This document shows, piece by piece, positions 58,801 through 64,000 of a DNA stretch of 64,000 nucleotides. Numbering within the stretch: position 1 is the first letter of the stretch; each line of letters starts with the position of its first letter. The DNA comes from Sympetrum striolatum (lineage: Eukaryota > Arthropoda > Insecta > Odonata > Libellulidae): NCBI GenBank assembly GCA_947579665.1, contig OX388349.1, forward strand, positions 25,328,459 through 25,392,458, given 5' to 3'. Made by a program: the position numbers and the translations under genes. The notes under the pieces were generated by a model that searched no databases, was not told where the DNA came from, and saw only the letters and a list, made by a program, of their open reading frames with translations.

Positions 58801-59366
58801 CCCTTTTCATGTCTGATCTTCTTTGGGATTTTTCCAAGGTGCACAACTTTTCGTTCAAAGTTACCTTTATACATTTCCCTTTGCTAAACTGTTGAGTAGA
58901 CAGGCAATAATTTCCCTATAATTGTGAACTCTGTTTATTTAATAATACTTTATTTTTTATGGGGAGAGTCTTGCCCATTAAAGGAAAGATTAAAAACAAA
59001 ATATAGTTTACTAGCTAATGGTGAAAGCAAACATTACAGATGAATAACACAAAACAAGTCTTCGATTAAATAGTGCTGTTAGGGCAAACATTCTGTTACG
59101 CTGCACAAATGAACACGCTAGAACATAGCAAAAGGTCAAAGTAAAATACTGGAGGCATTCACACCAATTAAACAGCCAGTAGTTCAGTAGCAGTCGGTTC
59201 TTTTACCTGCAAGCCACCTTTCGGCACAATGTAGGGGAATCAATTATACGGAGAATTATTACACAGTAATCTATAACTAATTTAAAAGGCGTTATCATTC
59301 ATAGAAGTTCGAAGGAAATGTATTTGCATTTAACCTACTCGATGAAAGTTCGTACTGCTAATAGTG
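58801..59366. other. AT-rich DNA, no feature recognised
   Basis: No gene, RNA or clear repeat is seen. Confidence 0.4.
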
Positions 59367-59853
59367 ATATGGAAATTTTCTTATCCACACAAAATTAGAA
59401 CAGTATTGCTATGATAGTATTAATAAAAATAAATTTTTATTTATCAACGGCGTTTTCTCTTAATATCCAGATGTTTGTAATAGGCTTTATTTTCATTTAT
59501 AGCTTGATTTCAATACGCAGACGTAAGGTTGCATACTGCAGGGATAGCCAAACATATCAGTACAGCTGAATAAATGCACCGACAATTCTGCAAAAACCTG
59601 AACTATTGAACTCATATTTTATTTAAAAAAAATCGAAAATGAAATAATTGCTAGGATACAATATAGGAATTTCTCATTCGGAAATTGTTTTTAAATTATC
59701 AGAGACTTTTATTGGAAAAAAATGTTCCGCATCAAGGGTATAGTTATTGCAATTAAGTATAACTTATGGTGGAATACGTCTTAAGGAATAAGTAAGTATT
59801 ATTTAATTTAAATAAATCAACTCCTGTGTTATTTGTTGGAACTTCATTTTAAA
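59367..59853 (+). repeat. tandem duplication unit 1 (about 485 bp)
   Basis: The unit starts with TTTTCTTATCCACACAAAATT and its last part is repeated at 60256-60680 with about 95% identity. Its opening ~50 bp recur at about 59853-59905. Confidence 0.85.
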
Positions 59854-59908
59854 ATTTGCTTACCCACACAAAATTAGAACAGTTTTGCAACGATAGTATT
59901 AATAGAAA

Positions 59909-60255
59909 CAGAAAACAGAGATGACTTATTCAACGACTTTGACCTTTGATAAAATGTATTTGTGAAGCCCTTGAGAAGTCATGAATTCGCAAAATGAAGC
60001 AAGAATGAATACTGAATGACATTTGAAAAGAAATCGGTCATGAGCGGTGCCTATCGGATTGAATTCCGTGAGTATTAGCTCAAGGTGAGCTCTCACTGCG
60101 TCAATTGCTTGCCAATGGGGTGCTGCTACAGTTCCGCTTTAAACTGCACGTGACACTCGCGCATGTTGATGGAATTATGGATATTCTCGCTTATGCAGCT
60201 GTCGACCAAAAAACATTCTGCAAAAATGAAAAGGAGAGAGAGAAATTTTGCCGAG
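59909..60255. other. about 347-bp sequence interrupting the second duplication unit
   Basis: It is GC-richer and unlike the repeat units. A 97-codon frame starts within it and runs on into the repeat; I do not regard it as a gene. It could be an insertion into unit 2, or unique DNA retained between duplications. Confidence 0.4.
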
Positions 60256-60680
60256 AAATAAATTTTTATTTATCAACGGCGTTTTCTCTTAATATCCAGA
60301 TGTTTGTAATAGGCTTTATTTTCATTTATAGCTTGATTTCAATACGCAAACGTAAGGTTGCATACTGCAGGGATAAAAATATCAGTACAGCTGAATAAAT
60401 GCACCGACAATTCTGCAAAAACCTGAACTATTGAACTCATATTTTATTTTTCGAAAACATTCGAAAATGAAATAATTGCTAGGATAAAATATAGTAATTT
60501 CTCATTCGAAAGTTGTTTTTAAAATTATCAGAGACTTTTATTGGAAAAAAATGTTCCGCATCAAGGATATAGTTATTGCAATTAAGTATAACTTCTGGTG
60601 AAATACGTCTTAAAGAATAAGTAAGTATTATTTAATTTAAATAAATCAACTCCTGTGTTATTTGGTGGAACTTCATTTTA
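60256..60680 (+). repeat. tandem duplication unit 2, main part
   Basis: Aligned with 59426-59853. It starts AAATAAATTTTTATTTATC and ends CTTCATTTTAAATT, with scattered substitutions and short indels. Confidence 0.88.
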
Positions 60681-60682
60681 AA

Positions 60683-60785
60683 TTACAAAAGAAAAAACAC
60701 ACACATTTGTGGAATTCAAATTCAAACATAACAAATTTGTGGAATTCGTACAAGTGTGTGTTTTTTACTTTTCTTACTTTTGTAA
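60683..60785. repeat. imperfect fold-back at end of duplication unit
   Basis: The TTACAAAAG...ACACACAC arm and its inverted copy GTGTGTGTTTTTTAC...CTTTTGTAA flank two direct copies of TTTGTGGAATTC. Confidence 0.6.
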
Positions 60786-63034
60786 GTTTAAGATTTAATT
60801 TGTTTACTCCTAATGTGGCTTCGTTTACGTAACGGAACATGCTGGGCGAAATAAACATAAAATATGTAACTTTAAAAATTATTAAAATACGAGTGTTTTC
60901 GATGCTCTCAGCTCCATATTTTTTCGTTCCGCTCGTTAGAAATCAATAGCGTTCCCCTAAATCAATAAATTTCCTTTTTCATGGAGCTCTGTTACTAAAA
61001 AGTTAAAGAAAAAGAAAAACATTTCAAAAATAAATGCAATTAAGTGTTTATAGGATTCACAAATTCACCGATTTCACCAATACCCATAGTTTTTGCTTGT
61101 TTGAAATCTAAAACAAGATAAGTTTCATAAAAATAATTTGGAATTTATCACGTTCAAGATACATATTTTTTTATTGATTGGTTTTCTATCGTTTTATATA
61201 GAACAGTGAAATTCCAGTATATTCTTTTGGGTATAGTGCCATAAGCATTTAATACTGCGAAATTTGATTTCTCTGTAATTCTAACAGTGTTTTCATCGGA
61301 AATCGGTTTCGTTCTACCCAAAAATTATTGGGGCAGATTTTTCAATCCTTTTGTTTACTAATGGAAAAATTCAATTATTAAAATTGGTAACACTGCTCTT
61401 AGTCCCCTGTCACTCACGTTTATGTGCAGAGAAATGTCAATCCGAGTTTTCATTTCATTTTTCTCTTTTTCGTAAGGAAGTATCCGTCACTTCGTGCATC
61501 ATCTATTTCCGTTTCTCTTTTCTCTTGACATTCGGACGCAATTCACTCAAACCTGCTACATCATTTTTCAGATCTTATTCTCCAGGACTTCTAAAATTCG
61601 ATCGATTTAAAACGGATTTTGGTGCCTTTTCTATTAGTCTTATCACAGAAAATTTCGCAACTGTGTCCCTTTAAACAAGGACACCAGATTTAACATTAAG
61701 ATCAATTACACTGTATCTCACGAATTAAATTGCAGCAGTGCAGTAACAGGTGATTATATATTTAGATAGGTGATCGATGACCATGCAATTAGAAAGAATT
61801 TACTGAATACTGAGTAGATGATACTACTAAATAATGAGTAGATGTACAAAATTAAATAATGATTACTAAAGAGATAAAGTTAAAAAAAAAATAAAATCTT
61901 ATGAAAGAGAAGAGAAGAATACCTAAGGTAAAGGAAGGTAGAAGATATTAGAAAGAATATATTTGCTAACTTTTAACTAACCCTGCTCACGATGAAACCT
62001 GGAAAGTTTTGATTAAGAAAAGAATAAATGGAATTCGACACAAAATTCCCAATCAAGATTTCTCTTTCTGATGTTTCTATGCGATACGCAGATGAATAAT
62101 TCTCTATTTGAAATGAACTAATAAAATAAAATGAGACAAAACAGACAATGACTTTTTTTACTATGCTAAAATTCATCAAATTTCTGATATTTTTTACATC
62201 CGCCTCCAGAGTTGAAAATGAAACTACGTAGTGGTGGTCTATATTTGTTTGTTCTCAGTGCCGATAAAACAGTTAATCACAATACCTAGGATTAGAAGGT
62301 GAACGGATAAGCTAAACCTTAGTTTCTAATGAAACTTCTATTGTGAATTTTTTTATAACATCAGATGTCTTCCGTGATCAAGGAACTTTTGTGATCGATT
62401 AGGAATGAGGCAAATGCCATACACGTCAGAGAAATTAGTTACTTTGAAGAGGACTGATGTGGTACTTAATAAGATAGTAAAATAACATATTCATTCAAAT
62501 ATATGCATTCAGGAAATCTCGATCCAAATTCTTATAGTAATTTCCAATGATAATATGTATAAAATGTGTATACTAGATACAGAATTAATCCTAATCGATT
62601 TCTCAAAGTTATCTGCATTGAGTAGTACGGTTTTCCCCTTTCTCTGAGTTTCACTAAAATTAGCCCGTTTACTATTTATTTATTAAGTTGCAATTTGATC
62701 TCTGTCCAGGTGGTAACGCTGAAAACAATATGAGAAATTTAATTAAAAGTTAAAGTATTCACTTTGTGGATAGAAGACATGATGAAAATTTAAAAAATAT
62801 TGTAGCGTCCAGTATTTTATTAAATAACCCACTTTTTAACTTCTGCTATTTAATTAACTAATCGTAACAAAAACTATTAAAGAAGATTTTATATGTAATC
62901 GTCAATAATCACATTATGTCATAAATTATGAGCCTTTCATTTAATACGCTATTATTTAATATAAGACAAGTTGTGTAGTTAAGTATAAGTATATTAGTTT
63001 ATGTAAGAAATAATTTGCACTGTAATAAGTTGTA
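60786..63034. other. no gene recognised; GC-richer patch at about 61330-61680
   Basis: A 107-codon + frame in the patch has no family signature. The remainder is AT-rich. Confidence 0.4.
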
Positions 63035-63064
63035 CAGTGGCGGAAAAAATTATCGCAACACTTT
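63035..63064 (+). repeat. possible Tc1/mariner terminal inverted repeat
   Basis: TA is followed by CAGTGGCGGAAAAAATTATC and GCAACAC, which resembles the outer end of Tc1/mariner elements including the TA target. No inverted partner is seen in the remaining window, so it is a solitary end or chance. Confidence 0.4.
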
Positions 63065-64000
63065 GCGAGCGCTTCAGTGGCTTTCACAGAAACTATTTGG
63101 AATTCTGCTTTCTGTGACTGACTGGCAACACCGAGGAAAGCCTCGAAAAGCGGTAATATTTGAGTCGGAGCCTAGAACTTACACAAATTTCCTCTCTTTC
63201 GAACTCTTCTTAGAGCCTTCGCGCGATCTCTCCCCGAGTTCGTCATGTTTATTTCGGCGTTTCTCTTTCACAGATAGTTATCGTATTTATAGAACGATAG
63301 GTTAAATATATATTTATTCCAATTTCAATCTTAAATGCAATAAAATACATGGACAATAATTGAAATTTAATTCTTAATAATATGAAGAATACTATTCGGT
63401 TTTCATAATGCGTAGCAAAAAGGAATAAGTGGGATTGGAGTAGGAATACGCGATGTGGCGATTCTCACCTTTAGAGAACGAGAATTTTGGAGTCTAGAGG
63501 AAAATGATGTTTTGCGAGATTATAGCGAGAACAGATGGCCTATAATGGTCTCATTTTCTGGATAATTTGTGCGCTAATAAGGCGTTATTTTGGTAGTTTG
63601 GTTTCTCACTCGAACATACGTCTTACGGCTGCCTGCTGGATATTAATGTAAATGTAATTCTTCAAACGTCCAGTTCAAACATAGGATATTCACAATTTGT
63701 GATACTCATTCCGAGGAGGATTTTTGATTACAAGTCTTATGTTTTCAATTCAGCAATTAGAATTCAATAAGTCGTTAGAGCGATTACTGAGTTACTAACT
63801 ATGGCACAATGTAAAATTTGTATTTTGTCTACGGAATATAATTTTTCGCCAACTTAATCATGCAGACGAAGGAAATTCGTAATATAAATTTATATACACC
63901 ATTTGTCACCTAGAATACATGAAATCATTGTCCGTCCGGAGTTAAAAGGAAAAATACCAATTCCAAAGTTAAAACAAACATGATTTCATAAAAACCGAAC
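63065..64000. other. no gene recognised; faint LINE 3' trace at about 63625-63657
   Basis: GGCTGCCTGCTGGATATTAATGTAAATG resembles the end of the GATGTA-tailed LINE, degraded. The patch at 63080-63300 is GC-richer with a 96-codon frame of no recognised family. Confidence 0.3.

Noticed and set aside
1..64000. Bacterial operons, rRNA genes, integrated bacterial or phage DNA
   Set aside because: No ribosomal RNA, ribosome-binding patterns or prokaryotic gene clusters are seen; capsid-type genes are explained by the Polinton.

Overview
This is AT-rich (about two-thirds A+T) animal DNA, most likely from an arthropod with a large, repeat-rich genome; an insect fits best, but nothing here fixes the order. 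The evidence is the repeat content: a Polinton/Maverick, a piggyBac, LINEs of several types, tRNA-headed SINEs, fold-back MITEs and a Helitron remnant. There are spliceosomal splice signals and no bacterial gene organisation. I see no intact host protein-coding gene; almost every coding stretch is a broken mobile element.

Left part (about 2.5-13.1 kb): one decayed Polinton/Maverick (a self-synthesising, virus-like DNA transposon) on the + strand. Its order is an intron-containing protein-primed DNA polymerase B N-terminus, packaging ATPase, a small basic protein, a conserved accessory protein, an rve integrase with chromodomain, a penton-like minor capsid protein and the C-terminal part of the double-jelly-roll major capsid protein. 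The polymerase catalytic part, a protease and the front of the major capsid gene are not seen. Two later elements sit inside it. A 2,158-bp piggyBac (4086-6243) is inserted at a TTAA in the polymerase gene, with TTAA duplicated and 16-bp inverted ends. A 5'-truncated LINE (about 9545-10728) interrupts the integrase gene.

Next to the Polinton (13.2-14.4 kb, minus strand) is the most striking locus: nucleotides ~37 to the end of a U2 snRNA, joined directly to the 3' end of an R2-type non-LTR retrotransposon with a restriction-like endonuclease (RLE). This is the arrangement expected for a U2-gene-targeting element such as the reported Utopia family.

At 17.0-20.3 kb lies a long APE-endonuclease LINE whose EN-RT frame is broken at an A7 run. 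It shares a structured 3' end with the LINE in the Polinton and with an 80-bp stub at 22.95 kb, but has a different microsatellite tail.

From 20 to 64 kb the DNA looks intergenic or intronic. It holds scattered repeats: fold-back elements at 26.1, 31.2, 52.0 and 58.4 kb, a 492-bp long-TIR MITE at 42.2 kb, a Helitron helicase tail at 34.5 kb, two further LINE 3' fragments at 38.5 and 53.8 kb, a 66-bp perfect palindrome at 57.0 kb, a tRNA-headed SINE with an 11-bp target duplication at 57.1 kb, an interrupted tandem duplication at 59.4-60.7 kb and a Tc1-like end at 63.0 kb. GC-richer islands between them may be conserved non-coding elements, but one sequence alone cannot show this. Several reading-frame breaks fall in A/T homopolymers, so some may be assembly errors and not mutations.
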